Below, one piece after another: positions 23,713 through 36,395 of a DNA stretch of 64,000 nt. Each line of letters begins with the position of its first letter. Position 1 is the stretch's first letter. A program made the translations under genes and the position numbers. Source of the stretch: Rutstroemia sp. NJR-2017a BVV2 (Eukaryota; Ascomycota; Leotiomycetes; Helotiales; Rutstroemiaceae). Under the pieces are notes generated by a model. That model saw only the letters and a list, made by a program, of their open reading frames with translations. It was not told where the DNA came from and did not search any database. The stretch spans positions 372,001 through 436,000 of the forward strand of contig NJPS01000016.1 of the NCBI GenBank assembly GCA_002946415.1, in the 5' to 3' direction.

Positions 23713-24831
23713 CTTGTGTTCTCATTGTGGGTTGTGTGATGGAGGAAATGCTTATCACAATCGATCGTTTGGTGACGCTGCATAAGAGCGGATAGTCTAA
23801 CCTTAGTTCTATAAGTCCGCTTTCATGAGTCAAACATTGCTCGACACAACATGCACTACGAAATTCATCGGTAGGAATCAATCAAGTTTACTATATGTGC
23901 ATTTTGGATGGTTACGTGGCGTTGTATTGATGCATTATGGCCTTTGTTGGTAAATCGCCGGGCTACAAAATAGCTCGACCTTGAGCTTTGCGCATTTTCC
24001 ATAAGCTCGCGGGCTGCACGTCGTACGGGAATACAAAGGTCTGATTACCAGGTAGCTCGCGCCGATGACTTTATCACGTAGATCTTGATTTCTACTCTTT
24101 CCAGCATATAATGCATCACAGCTTCAGCGGCAGGAGGGGGAACGTGGGGATGGAGATGACTGTACTGTAATGTACAATATGAAAGTCGGGCACAGGTCGA
24201 AGGTAGAAATGGATTGAACTTCATAAACCATAAACACAAGCCGAGGGCTCTCTCCAAATTCTATCAGTCCTACCTAATAAATCAATTGCTATCTATCGAG
24301 TAAAGTTGAACTCGTGGAAGGTTTGCATTGCTGTTCGGGGAAAGAGTTAAGCACTTGAGGCTGTTACTTGCACTTCTGGACCTGTTACAGTGAACACCAA
24401 CTGTAGAAATCTTTTTCTACTCATTTTCTAGCTGAAGAATTCCTCACTTTTCCACGTTCCGATCCACTGCAACTCTTCTCCAGAATCGTTTGTTCTCTTC
24501 TCTTCACTTCGAGATGAATGTTGATTGAGGCTATTCAATTCCTCTGCGCGCCATAATCTCCTGCGTTTAAGATGTCGGATAACAGTAGTCATCATGATCC
24601 GTTGTCTCAAACCGATGATTTCAGTGCTTCTCGCATCGGCATCAAAAGAAAGAGCTCAAATGTGGGTGAAATGGATAACCAAGCACATCGAACTAGACAT
24701 GCTCACTGTTTACAGTCTTCCCTTCCGCCACCTCGCGATCAGCAGTATAAGATTCAGAAACTTCTTGCTGCTCCTGTGGACAGAGATCAAGCCGAACAGT
24801 CCCAGGTGACATTGATCCAGAGCCTAGCCGT
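23713..24831. other. Intergenic region upstream of pseudogene
   Basis: No gene is supported. An 87-codon open frame at 24572-24835 (MSDNSSHHDPLSQTDDFS...) has the look of a hydrophilic protein N-terminus. It could be a lost 5' exon of the pseudogene that follows, but it is in a different frame and I found no convincing intron to join them. Confidence 0.45.
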
Positions 24832-25716
24832 ATGAATGGCTGCTCTAGTGTTTGCACTCTTCGCCTCCTTCCATGGGAGATTAGAGATCAGATATTCAAG
24901 TCGGTCCTTGATGATTATTTTGATGAACATCCAGATTGAAGGACCTTGATATACCAGGACTTCCTTGAGGGCATTTGGGAGCAAAAGGAAAAGCACTTTG
25001 AGAACAGCAACAGTCCAGAATATCGCTCTCGGCAAGGTCTCAACACCTGTGAACTTCCCGCTCTCGAAGCTGCATTGATCCCAGAACAGAGACTCTATCG
25101 TGAAATCTTTCGTTTGAGGATTAAATCATCAATCGTTGAACTTCGCCTAAGTGGCGCTTGGGATTGGAAATATGACTTTCCTATCCTTTCACCTGAAGCG
25201 GAAGCCATTGAAAAACCCCCGCAGGAGGTTTTGAATTACGACGAGAGCCAGGATTGGGAAAGTTGGTGTAGTAAATATAGTGCATGGGTTGAAAAGGTTT
25301 GGGAAGAACACATCGATGCTTTGAAGAGTGAGTCAGGCGACTCTGATCGCCATGTGTGAAGCAGAATCCACTCATATAAGCCATAATTGACACTCCTCAG
25401 GAGTGGCGTCACTTTTGGGTTCACACCATGGCTGGATGATGCGATATCCTTCGTTGGCTTTGATGTCACCATTGATGTTAAGCTGTCTGTTGAGAATCGT
25501 CCTGCATTTAAGGTCTGTAGTACATACTCCCTTCCATGATAGGCCAAATCACTAACGATAAGCAGCTCAGAGTTTGTAAATGAGGATGATTGCGGTCGTG
25601 CTTTTTCAGAACCTGATATCACCAGTTGCGTATGTATACACTCTTTGAGATGCTCTAAAACGCTGACTCTGTGTAGGGTATTATGCACGCTAACAAAGTC
25701 GTTCAACTATCTTTAA
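24832..25716 (+). pseudogene. F-box/2EXR-like gene with one premature TGA
   Basis: From the ATG at 24832 the frame reads LRLLPWEIRDQIFKSVLDDYF, the LPxEIRxxIF start of the fungal 2EXR/F-box-like families. A TGA follows at 24937-24939, then the same frame reads on through IYQDFLEGIWEQKEKHF to 25355. Three introns can then be placed with phase kept: 25356-25400, 25513-25572 (after an ACTAAC branch site) and 25630-25698 (GCTAAC branch site). They lead to a stop at 25714-25716, for about 236 residues in total. So the premature TGA is the only lesion I see; CGA to TGA would fit RIP. It could also be a sequencing error, or the gene could be real with a start further down at 24946. Confidence 0.55.
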
Positions 25717-27336
25717 AGGGAGGTTAGGGGTGGTGGATTGAACTAGGAATGATGAGTGATGTGCGAACCCTGATCTTATCCACTCACTTGAAGACTTTTG
25801 ACTTCAGCACATGCTATGCGTTACACGATGTCAAACTTCACATCGATGGGCAACTCGGGTTCGCTGCAGTCAGTACCTTAAATGAAGACCCTAATGCCCG
25901 TTATAAGTATACTTGGCATGCTGGCCCAAATCAACCTCTCAATTGGCGATCGACGTATCCGACACGACGTTATTGTCTTTGTTGCGAAGGAATGGTACAG
26001 CCTCCCACTAATGCCGACCACATTTCTGAGGCGACGAATATTGATCGCTTCTGAGAGCTCAGGTATGAAGTGCAGCTGAACGAATGGAGCTCGGTTTATA
26101 CTATATGAGGGAAACTTTCAAATAATGTTGAGACACTCTTCGGCGAAAGCTCGAAGTAACAAAGATACTCGATATTATCTGTATCTTTTCTTCCAACGGT
26201 GCCAGTCCAGCTTCTGAGGTAGCATGCTACGATGGATATATCGTAGGAATATAAGAGCCTGCGAAGACGGCTCAGCTTAGCTCAGCTAGCATGTAAAAGT
26301 ACATTATCACTGCTTACAACTGGGATGGATTTTGCTTTTAACCAGACGCCATCTGCGCACATCAACCATGATTAATGTCTCCAGTATTCCCAAATATAGC
26401 ACGCCTCTCATAGTTTCAGATATAAGACATCCATAGTATCGCAAAGTCAGAACGCCTGTCCAGCTTAAGCCATCTGGATTTTCCATATGGAGTCCCAAGG
26501 TCGAACAGTACAAGTAGGCCTCCTTACGAAGTCTACTACGTACCAAGATGGGTATGGTCTTATCAAAATTCTGCCTAAAAGACCTTGCAGAAGACTGATG
26601 GAACATTTAAGCCTGATCACATGGCCGTGTGTGAGTTGGGTATCGAAGAGTCTCCCTGGGCCTATACTTTTCATGGGAATCTGCTCCTCTCAACCGGTGA
26701 CACCACACCTTTGAGTGCTTTGCGATGGCCATCCAGCCCCACCCCGCATGTTGTACAGTACAGCAGGTGCAGGTGAGTTGCGAGCTAGTTTGGGAGCACA
26801 GCATTAAAGATCTCCTATCATTTTCAAAGTATATACCTCAGTACACTCGTACGCAGAATATGTTTATGTGTTTCTGATGGAACTAGTCGCGGGTATACAT
26901 TCGACGGCGGATAATCCAAGACAAGCTTCAGTCCAATCAACAGTTCCGAAATCAACACGCACAAACGAGAGAAGCCGATATGGTCCAAGCTCTATTTCGC
27001 CATCTTGATGATGCACTAACTTCGCACCATCATTCTCCGGAGAAGGGCGGGCAAGTAAGCCAAGCAAGGAACTTTTTCAAGACAGGAACCCCAACCCCAA
27101 TTCACCAACGGGACGGCCATAACGTTCTTCCAAGAAGAGCCACGTTTGGATTCCTCTGCCATAAGCTGTCATAGCAAATTAAACTTCGTGTCTCCAGTCT
27201 CACCGATCGCGAGAGAGAATACCAAAGGGCGTGACATAGTCCATTGGCTACAGAATGAGCTCTGTCTAACGAGTAAGAATCCCCGTCAGAGATTATCTTG
27301 TCTGACAGAAGAACTTATTTTTATTTATCCACAAGA
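25717..27336. other. Fragmentary region, possibly decayed genes
   Basis: Several medium open frames occur on both strands (25749-26054, 26307-26606, 26585-26776, 26980-27174). Parts read like protein (INLSIGDRRIRHDVIVFVAK near 25930-25990; CELGIEESPWAYTFHGN near 26630-26680), but frames shift and stop within short distances. I could not assemble any gene. Most likely remains of old genes of unknown type. Confidence 0.35.
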
Positions 27337-29584
27337 ATGGGAACTTTGCTATTGTTATGTTTACTGCTTTCCCTCGTATGTGCTCTTCCAGATAACACTC
27401 CCTCACCATTATCCTCCAGCAAATTATTACTGCCATTGAAGGCTGTTGCAAATAGTGCGTGCCGACTCTATAGCCATATTACCAAGCGAGATATTTTGGA
27501 TATGGTCCAAATTGCCGCTCTATGTAGTGTGCTTCCTGCCTTTTGGTATCTGCGAGGGAGACGAAGGAAGGGCAAGAGTTTATCCTGCTCTTCTACCGAT
27601 GCGTCACTCAATGGCGCTGCTAAGCAATTAACACCAAGAAATAGCGTGGATATCAATGGTAAGCTATGCTGCGGGCGCCGATTTCACCAGACTTCACTAA
27701 CTAGTCGTATTAGAGACTGAAGTCGTCGACCCAGGTCTTTTGAGAAAGCATTCCGAGATACGATCCTTCACCACGAGTCGGTTTACCTATTCCTCTCTCC
27801 GAGTCTTTTACAGCAGACACGCTCAAGCCGACAAGTTACCTACGAAGCCTGCGCCTTTACCTCTCCTTGTGTTTATCCACGGATTAGGCGGTTCGGTCTC
27901 ACAATTCAATCCTGTGTTGACGAGCCTTGTCAACCTTGCATCGTGTCTATCAATTGATCTGCCTGGGTGCGGGCTGTCAACTTTCGATCCGAAACTACCA
28001 TGGGATGCATATACGGTTGATGCTCTTGCAGAACTTGTTGGAAAGGCAATTGAAGATTACAGAGAGAAAGATACAGGGCAGGGTGTGGTTTTGATTGGGC
28101 ACAGCTTGGGTTGTTCATTAGCTGCATTACTTGCATCCACAACCTCTCCTTGCAGAAGTGAGGTCCTAGAGCATGTTGTGGGTCTCGTCGTAAGGATTGG
28201 TTTTACATGATCACATAGGTCAGCATTACTGACATTGAGCCAGGCGATATGTCCACGGGCGGAGCCGCCAACCGAAGAAGAGGTTGGCAAGTTTAGAAAA
28301 TTACTCTTGGTTCCCAATGTAATATTTGACCTTTGGCGGGGTTGGGATCGCCGGGGAGGCCCGGAGAGTGCTAGTGTACACCGATTCGTCGGCCGGGATG
28401 CTGACGATGAAACTAAGAAGCTCCAGGAAAGATTCAACAGCCAAAGCAGGACCGCAGTCTGGAGACGCATGGCATCTGGCACGTTACCAAAATACGAAAA
28501 CCACAAAGCCAAAGGCGGAATTCCAGGCGGTGATGTCTGGAGAGGTCTCGAAGTACCTGTTTTTCTTGTTGCTGGTGAGGTGGACAATATCACGAAGCCC
28601 GGAGAGATCGAGAAGATTGCTTCTTTCTTGGGGAAATCTCACCCAGTGCAGATAGAAATCGATGACCAGAGCCAACCTATTCTAGATGCAGCTGCGCCTG
28701 TGGATACCTCTGGTTCAGGGGGCTTTGCTAACAAATCTACGATGGAGAGCCGAAGCCGTGAGAATAGTACCGGCTCCACTGAAGACTTTTCAGAAGATCC
28801 CTCGACACCGGAAGATAGCGGAATACTCAAAGCCGTGCCAGAGCAACCTTTAAGACCCAGGCGAGTCTTGAAGACTACTGTCATTCCGGCTCCAGCTTCC
28901 CACGCTTTATTATACATGCCGTCTACCGTAAGGATCCTTGCTGGCCTGATATCCGACTTTCTCTGCAGTCAAGTTTCTCCTCGCCTTTCCTTGGGCTGGC
29001 AACTGCAGTTTCTCTCCACCTCTGGCAAATGGGATGTAAAGAATCTTGCCAAGTGGCAGGCAGTTGTCCCAGTATCAGAACCAATAGCAGGAATATTCCG
29101 CGCGCTTAAAACTTTACGGGAGGTTGATGAGACTCACTGCCCCGAAGTATTCGTAAGAGACTGGGGCAAAGAGATCAAGGACATTGTGGATATCAGTCAT
29201 GAGAGTCCAGTGTATGACCCGCGAGGCTTGGAAAAAGGCGGGGTACGATACCACAAATTTCCAACGGTATCAAAGATTCCGCCCACATCAGATGAAGTTG
29301 CCACGTTCATTAATCTCGTTGATCGGCTACGTGATGAGCAAGCAGCTAGAAGGGAAGCGGAAGGTGGTGAAGGTGAATGGTATGTGGGGGTGCACTGTCA
29401 CTATGGATTTAACAGGACAGGGTATTTTATCGTATGCTATTTAGTGGAGAGATGTGGTTATGGAGTTCAAGGTGCAATCAATGAGTTCGCCAGAAGGCGG
29501 CCTAAGGGCATCAAACATGCTCATTTCTTGGACCAACTGTTCGTCAGATATTGCGTGGGGCTAAAGAGGGCTCCCACGCTCTGA
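27337..29584 (+). CDS. Alpha/beta hydrolase fused to DUSP11-like phosphatase domain
   Basis: Three exons (27337-27658, 27714-28189, 28244-29584) encode 712 residues. An N-terminal hydrophobic stretch (MGTLLLLCLLLSLVCALP) suggests a signal or anchor. Residues about 140-420 form an alpha/beta hydrolase with oxyanion strand FIHGLGGS and nucleophile Ser238 in GHSLGC; a disordered Ser-rich insert (about 405-450) interrupts it. Residues about 540-712 form a cysteine phosphatase domain with HCHYGFNRTG, giving Cys651 and Arg657 of the CX5R loop. That loop closely resembles HCTHGFNRTG of animal capping-enzyme RNA triphosphatase and of DUSP11/PIR1, rather than typical tyrosine phosphatases. The substrate of either domain is unknown. 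The start is the ATG that opens the hydrophobic segment; an in-frame ATG lies 39 bp upstream (27298). Confidence 0.82.
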
Positions 29585-31197
29585 TTATGGGATAATAGGT
29601 ATCTTTAGAGGATGGCATATCTTGGGGTTTTTGGCGAACGGTCATCTCTCGGGTTTCTCGGGATTATGGAAGGATGGGAGGCTTCTCCCCCTGGCTTTGC
29701 GTATTGGTATTCCTTCCACAGGTCGATGGAGGGGTTTGTTCTTGTAATGACTTACGTTCCCACCCTGTCGTTTTATTAAAGCTTTATACCCACACAATTT
29801 ATTCCTTTACGTTATCTCATGTCATGGAATTTCAGTTGAAGGATGCTTGCAGCAGAGTCGTGTAACAAAGCACAGCATGCCACTCTATCTTGTGTCCGTG
29901 ACCCCTCTATTTCGTTGCATAGGCGCCTACACGTGGACCCTTCAATATATAATGGAGACGTTATCTTGTGTTCCTGTTGTATGTCTGAAAAGGTGGTTGT
30001 TCCGCTTTTACCGTGTTGAGCTGGACGAAAGAACGCAGAACAAAGAGGGGTTGATGGTGTTTGACATCGATGCTGTGCGATCCTCCTCAGAAAATATATA
30101 GCTGTGTAAGGGGTCCTCGTAACTGCCGTTGTGCTTGGGCTTATGGACGAGTAACGTAGCTCAGAAATAGTTGTCCTGCGGTGCGGATACTCACTGCAAA
30201 GCCGAGAATTGCGAATTGCACAATATCACGGTACTACCCTCCCGCTATGAGACATTCAGGAACTTCCCATCGATAACATCGTTGCTGTTGTTGTTCCATA
30301 GCCTTCTAGCAGGTATACTTTGGTATACCAGACGGTACTTATCGCAGATCCTAATTATCTGTTTTTCTTGGGGCTCGTAAAGAGTCTTACTTTTCGATAT
30401 TCCCCTATTTCTAGCCCTAATTGTGGGGAATAATGAAGGGATTTATATCCTCAGTACCAAGCATGATTGGCACAATTATATAAATCCTTCACATCTCCCC
30501 CGGAGTCTAGCCATACCGGTGCTCCACCATATGCCCAGCTTCGAGCTATGGTGAAAGGTCAGACAGCAGAGAAGTGAAGGTGTGTTACAGCAACTTTACA
30601 CGACTCATGCGTGACTTGAGAGTGCTCCTACGTGGTATGGAGGGAAAGCAACGATTACAATGGAAAACCATACGAGAGCGCTTCAAAGGATTGGCCGCTG
30701 CCTTGAATTCTTGAGGTTATTCCCAATACGCCTCTACCTAAGTTGAAGTCGCCTCGACATCTATGAAGATTTGATGCTGAGAGCAATTGGCGGACTTTAC
30801 CTTATCACGCAGTGCCTTATCGGAAGCTCGGATTTGCATAAAAGTTATACCGCGGCTCCGTTGCAGCGCTATTGTCTTTCTACTGAGCAGGATTGGTCTA
30901 CTTTTGACGTATATCCCTGCTGTTTCATGAATAAGCCTCCATAAAATATCATCGCACTGCATAGATCGGCGTCATCGCAACCCGTAAATTACTTTCCCGA
31001 GAATAAGTCTCAACTACTCTCCTTCATGCGCATCTACAAGAAATCGTAATTTGTCTTCTTTTTCTTCAATTGTCTTTTAGGTGACATGCTGCACTCTTAT
31101 TATTGTTTATAAATTTATAATGTGCACATAATTTACGAAGCAACGGTCGATTGGAGCGAAGAACTATAGAGCACTTATCCTCAACCTTGCGGAGAAA
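29585..31197. other. Intergenic region, mostly featureless
   Basis: AT-rich, with no gene supported. A 74-codon minus-strand frame at 30738-30962 (ending QHQIFIDVEATST) reads somewhat like protein. It may be a fragment of an old coding sequence or transposon, but I cannot assign it. Confidence 0.5.
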
Positions 31198-34100
31198 ATG
31201 GCGGATGATCTCCCCGCGACAGATTCGCGGGTCGAGAAGAAAGAGCAAAGTTCCCCGGAACGCGCGACCAGCAATGGGGAAACCAATGAGGAGGATATCA
31301 TGGGTGATGGGGCTTCAAAACGAGGAACTGGGCAGAAGCAAGTTGTGGAAGAGGAGACGAAACAAAAACCATCAAAAATAAAAGAGATTTGGGGGAAAGC
31401 TGGGCTTGATGCGGGGACGCTGATGATGATGTTCAAGTAATTTGCGGAATCAGCCACTCTAAGATGTCGCTGATTGTTGTTCTAGGGGGTCTGTAGCACC
31501 TACCATTGCAATTGGTAAGTAGATTGCTGCAATTCGACTTATGTTATCACTAACAATCATGAATAGCTTTCTTTCAAGCCGATTCGGTTGCCGGAACCTA
31601 CACGACTCTAGGCTACCTTGTAGCAATCATCAGTGTCATTTCCATGCCGATAATGCCAAGGGCTAAATTCTTCCAAACGCTTGTCCTTGCGGTATCAGGT
31701 ATCTGCATCGGAGCAGCAGTTGCGATGCTAGGACTGTGGAGCTGTATCAAGGCACGAGAACACACCACAGCTCCAGGATCGACCTCGACTTACAATTCGT
31801 CACAATCTGCTGTATGCGCGATATGGTTGTTTGCCAATATCTGGTTCGCAAACTTGTTGCGTGCAAAACGTCCGGCTTTAAACCTTCCAGTTATCATGTA
31901 TAGTATCTTCTCAAATATCGCTTTCACGTACGGCCCACTCTTCCCAACACTGTCACGAGCTGAGAATCTTGTCAAGACGATGCTTCAGGCTTTCATGACC
32001 GCTTTTGCGCTAGCCACTGGAGTGAATCTGTTTGTCATACCAGTATCCTGTCGTACTGTGGTCTTTAAAGAACAAGCCGGATACATTCAAGCTTTGAGAG
32101 GGCTACTCAAAGCCCAGACCGCATACTTACAAAGCCTTGAAGAGAGTGACATGTTCGCAGGACCTCCGCCCGGTGATTCAGATACTGAAGGAACATCTTC
32201 TGTTAGCGATGATGCGAGCCCTGGACCAGCACAGTCTCCCCAAGCGAAGGCATTGATGGGCGCAGTTGCCGGTCTTCGCGGCTTGCATGGAAAGCTTTAT
32301 GGCGACATGGCATTCGCTAAAAGAGAGGTTGCGTGGGGCAAGTTGTGCGCGAAAGATATCGACACAATTTTCGGTTTATTCAGAGGTGTCATGATCCCAC
32401 TAATGGGAATGAGTACCATTAACGACATTTTTGAAAGAATCGGAGAACGGCGTGGTTGGATAAAGCCTACAGGTCCAAAATATCGTGCCGAGAACTGGGA
32501 ACATCTACCGTTGGAGGCAAAGCTGGAGGAAAAGAGACTTTGGAATGAAGTCATGAAAACCTTACGTGAGCCATTCGCAGTTGCCGCCGCAACCATTGAC
32601 CAAGGTCTCGAACATACTGCGATCGTCTTGGAACTTGTCCCTCGACCAAAGAAGAAGTCCGATGACATTGAGGCTACAGCAAATCAATTGAAACCTGGAG
32701 ACGAAGGATTCGCTGCTCACATGCAGAAAGTGTTAGATGACTTCTACAGCAAACGCGGTATAACTCTAAAGAAATGGGCGAAGGAGAAGGGGCTATCTGA
32801 AGAACAATTCGATGCAGCAGGACCGTTGCCTCCAGCGGGGAATGCTTACACTGCCGATGAAGCTGCTCACAGACGAGATCAACAGCAACTTTATCTCATT
32901 CTTTTCATGGAGAACCTTGTAAGTTTTAAGTATTTCTCGGGCTATTATGTTACTAAAATGTCATAGTTGTACTCTGCAGGCCTCGCGGTAACCGAGTTAG
33001 TTCGCTACGCAGACTCAAAAGTGGAAGATGGAACAATGAAGAAGAATCGTCTGATTGTGCCAGGTGCTCGACGTTTGAAGAAATGGATACTTGGTATTGC
33101 GAATGAAGACACAGCAACTGATTCTAGCACTCCAGATGCTCAAGAAGCTGGCGTTAACAGTGTCTATATGGGATCTGGTTACAATCCTAGATTGGATCCG
33201 GAACATCTCCCTGCCAAGACTGCTTGGCAACACTTTGGAAATGGGCTTCGAACTATTCCAAGGTTTCTAGGCAGTGAAGAGTCTGCGTTTGGTTTCAGGG
33301 TCGCTTGTGCCACTTTGACCGTAGGCATTGTAGCCTTCCTCAAAAACACGCATGTGTTCTTCCAGGAGCAGAGATTGGTTTGGGCAATGATCATTATTGC
33401 TATTGGTAAGTTCCCCGATCTTTTACCTTTGCGTACAACAGCTAACTGATGTAGGCATGACGATGACTTCCGGGCAATCGATTTTTGGTTTCGTAGCTCG
33501 AGTGGGTGGGACTGCAGTGGCAATGGTCAGCTCATTCATTATCTGGTACATCGTGAATCAGAACACCCCCGGCATTATCGTATTCTTGTGGATCTTCATC
33601 TTTATGGAGATGTATCTCTTCTTGAAATTTCCTCGCTTCATACCAGCATGGATCGTTCTTATTGTCACTCAAGTCTTGATTGTCGGGTATGAGCTACAAG
33701 TGAGGAAAATTGGAATTGCTGTATCGACTGCTTCAGGACAGCCATACTACCCGTAAGTCATCCCTGCCCAATGTTGTAAACCTTGTTAACGCAATGAAGT
33801 ATCTATGAACTTGCCCCTTATAGGTTGGCCTGCGTAGCTGGCGGATCTCTGGTTGCCTTTATCTGGACGTTCTTCCCTTATCCACTTACGGACCGCAGCT
33901 GGCTGAGGAGAGATCTTGGCTCGACTCTTTACTTACTGGCAAATTATTACTCGGCCATGCACAGCACCATTCAGTCACGGATGCATGGCACAGAGGGTGA
34001 TATGTCGCTGAAGAGTAGCCCTGGACGCCGGCTCGAGAAGATTCGCTACAAAATTTTCGGCAAGCTGTTACTCCTCTTGCCATCGTTGCAACAACATGCG

Positions 34101-34716
34101 GACTGGCAAAAATGGGAGCCGACAATAGGAGGCAAATTTCCGCGGGCAACTTACGATGCAATCACTCGTAGTTGTATAAAGTAAGTGGATGCCATTGTTC
34201 ATTGGTCTAAACGTGTTGTGATACTAATTATTTCGACGCAACAGTATCATGAATTATCTTACACTGATGTCTTATACCACTAAATCGTGGTCTAGACATT
34301 CTAGCGACCAAGCAGATGTCCGGAGCCAATGGCTTCGTGATCTTGTTACAGTAATGGATAGCCTCGAGCCAGCCAGTCACCAGGTCACCTCTACCTTGGC
34401 ACTTCTTTCTGCTTCGGTTACCCAAGGCAGCGCCCTCCCACCGTTCCTTTCACTTCCACCTCCATATAATCTCACACGTCGCCTCGAGGCTCTTAATAAA
34501 GGAATTCTAGACTCTAGACACATAACAGAACCGGCTTATAGTGCTTATGCAGTCATGCAAGTAGCGAGTTCTTTGGTTTCGGATGACTTGGCAAGATTAG
34601 TCGATCACGTTAAGGATTTAGTTGGAGAGACGGACTTTTCGTTCAAGGTAGCTGGAAGTGAAGCTAGCTTGACGGGTTCGGAGGGAGATATTTTAGGGAA
34701 AGGGAAGAGGGATTAG
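31198..34716 (+). CDS. BRE4/ArAE-like multipass membrane transporter
   Basis: Seven exons: 31198-31436, 31486-31514, 31567-32918, 32967-33405, 33455-33752, 33824-34180, 34245-34716. They sum to 1061 residues with phase intact; exon 2 is only 29 bp. The layout matches the fungal family with an N-terminal six-helix block (GSVAPTIAIAFFQADSVAGT onwards), a long hydrophilic centre, a second helix block (FRVACATLTVGIVAFLKNTH to LIVTQVLIVGYELQV) and a C-terminal DUF2421 domain. Yeast BRE4, a member, affects brefeldin A sensitivity; the fold is related to aromatic acid exporters and FUSC proteins. The N-terminus is charged and disordered. Likely located in the ER or plasma membrane; the transported compound is unknown. 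Confidence 0.87.
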
Positions 34717-35287
34717 ATATAATGGGAATGCGGTGGTGGATTAACTAGAGAGACATTCCACCGGGTTTAGAGGATCTTAGATGATTTACAAGGTGGATGA
34801 AAAATGTTCATGGTAATACAGGTGTTTATAGGGGAGTTTGTACACTTAGTACCTTAGAGTTAATGACTGGATAATCTAAATTATCATAATTCAGCTGATA
34901 TTGGTCACATATTAAATCGATAATCATGCGCGCATGATCACAAGTGTAAAATAGGGTGGTGTCCACGTGATGGATCAGCTGCTTACACCTGGGCATCAAC
35001 AGCGTTCTACAACAGCAGCAATACAGTATATTTCCTCATGATTATTTGCTATTACTCCTGCAAAGGAAATCTAATAGGGCTGAGGTGTCTGCAGGTAAGA
35101 AAAATCGTGAAACAAAAAGCCGCGCGCTATGACTGCATGGTGTGCGTATGTACGGTCGTTGCAGCAATAATTCGAAACCGCACTGCACTTCCCCTGGCCC
35201 TCCCCGCAGAAGGAATTAGCTGCATATGCTTTAGATGTGCAACAAATGGATTTTGGGACGGTGCTCGGATGGGGAATGAGAGATTAG

Positions 35288-35340
35288 GTGGGAGGTGGAT
35301 AGGATGGGTGGGATGGGATAGGATAGGGGAAGGTTGGTTG
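35288..35340 (+). repeat. G-rich tract with G-quadruplex potential
   Basis: Repeats of GGATGGG/GGATAGG type include GGGTGGGATGGGATAGG followed by GGGG, so four runs of three or more G fall within about 25 bases. One loop would be 8 bases, so folding is possible but not certain. Confidence 0.45.
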
Positions 35341-36281
35341 GGGCTTTGCGGTCAGGAGGTCGGAGATGAGGTGAGGTGATCGGTGTTAGGTGATGTGATG
35401 TGACATCCAAGAATGTGGAGTTGGTTGGATACGATACAGGGAACTTGAAAATCATGGGGAAAGTTTATTCTGTCAAGGGGAAGATACTGTTCGTAATGTA
35501 CCATGTACCTTTGTACATCATTCATTTTTTCTCGAAATGCTATCAAGTTGCAGTGCAGAAAGGAAAAGGGGGTGTCATTCCATAAGCCACAGGAGAAAGT
35601 GGCATAGCATTGTTAGCGTGGCTAATGGTCGGCGACGTTTAGATACGGTTTAGTGGCATGTCGGGCAGGTGTCGGATAAAATGTGATCCGGCTCATCACT
35701 TTTGAAAGCTTGAATCTATTGCGTTCTTGTCGATCAATACAAACTATCTGCATGCGCCGTGATACATACAGCGCTGAAGGAAAGGATACGTGTACCGAGG
35801 AGAAGTGATGGTACCTGAAAGAAAAGAGGGGAAATGGCAACTTAAGAATACACCATTTCTCGGAATTTCGATTGCCGTGCTAGAGTGGATGGACGACGAC
35901 ATCGTACATGGAAACTTTGCGGGAAATGCAACTATTCAGGGTCTAGCCACGACGCGCTCAGAGCGTGCAGCAAATGTCTTACCGGGGTGCATTCTTTGGG
36001 AATTTGTAATATCACAAAGAAAGGGAAGGCTTGCTCGGCTTGTTGACACTCCGGATGATTATTACTAGGTAAACAAAGGTATAGTGATGTTTTCTTCGTG
36101 GTTTACCTCGTTGTTTTCGGTCAGTACTACATGTTCAGAGTGGCTAGCGGTCACCAACATATCACGGATAGGTGTGCTTCCGTCCTGTAGTTACTTCATG
36201 ATAATGTTTTCAGGCGGCGCAATTGGGTCTCACTCGGGAAGGAACATTTTCACCGTCGTTGCTGTGGGAAGGAGAAATATG

Positions 36282-36287
36282 TATAAA
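36282..36287 (+). promoter_or_regulatory. TATA box of ferritin-like gene
   Basis: TATAAA lies about 110 bp upstream of the ATG at 36396 and is followed by a T/C-rich leader. Spacing is consistent with a fungal core promoter and a leader of about 60-80 bases. Confidence 0.5.
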
Positions 36288-36395
36288 TCATCTCTTATGG
36301 TTGTCCTTTTTTGTTACATATAGAATCAACAGATCAAGTTGTCCTTCTCTACTCTATCTACCAACTCTCAGATTCAGTTGCTCCACCACTCGAAT

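Larger units (their letters stand above)
34717..36395. other. Intergenic region with G-rich tract and ferritin-like gene promoter
   Basis: No gene is supported. It holds a G-rich tract at 35288-35340 (listed separately). AGGGG stress-element cores lie at 35477, 35567 and 35826, and a TATAAA box at 36282-36287, 109-114 bp before the ferritin-like start. The AGGGG cores are short and may be chance. Confidence 0.5.

Noticed and set aside
30738..30962. 74-codon minus-strand frame that reads like protein
   Set aside because: Too short and without neighbours, start context or family resemblance; kept only as a note in the intergenic entry.
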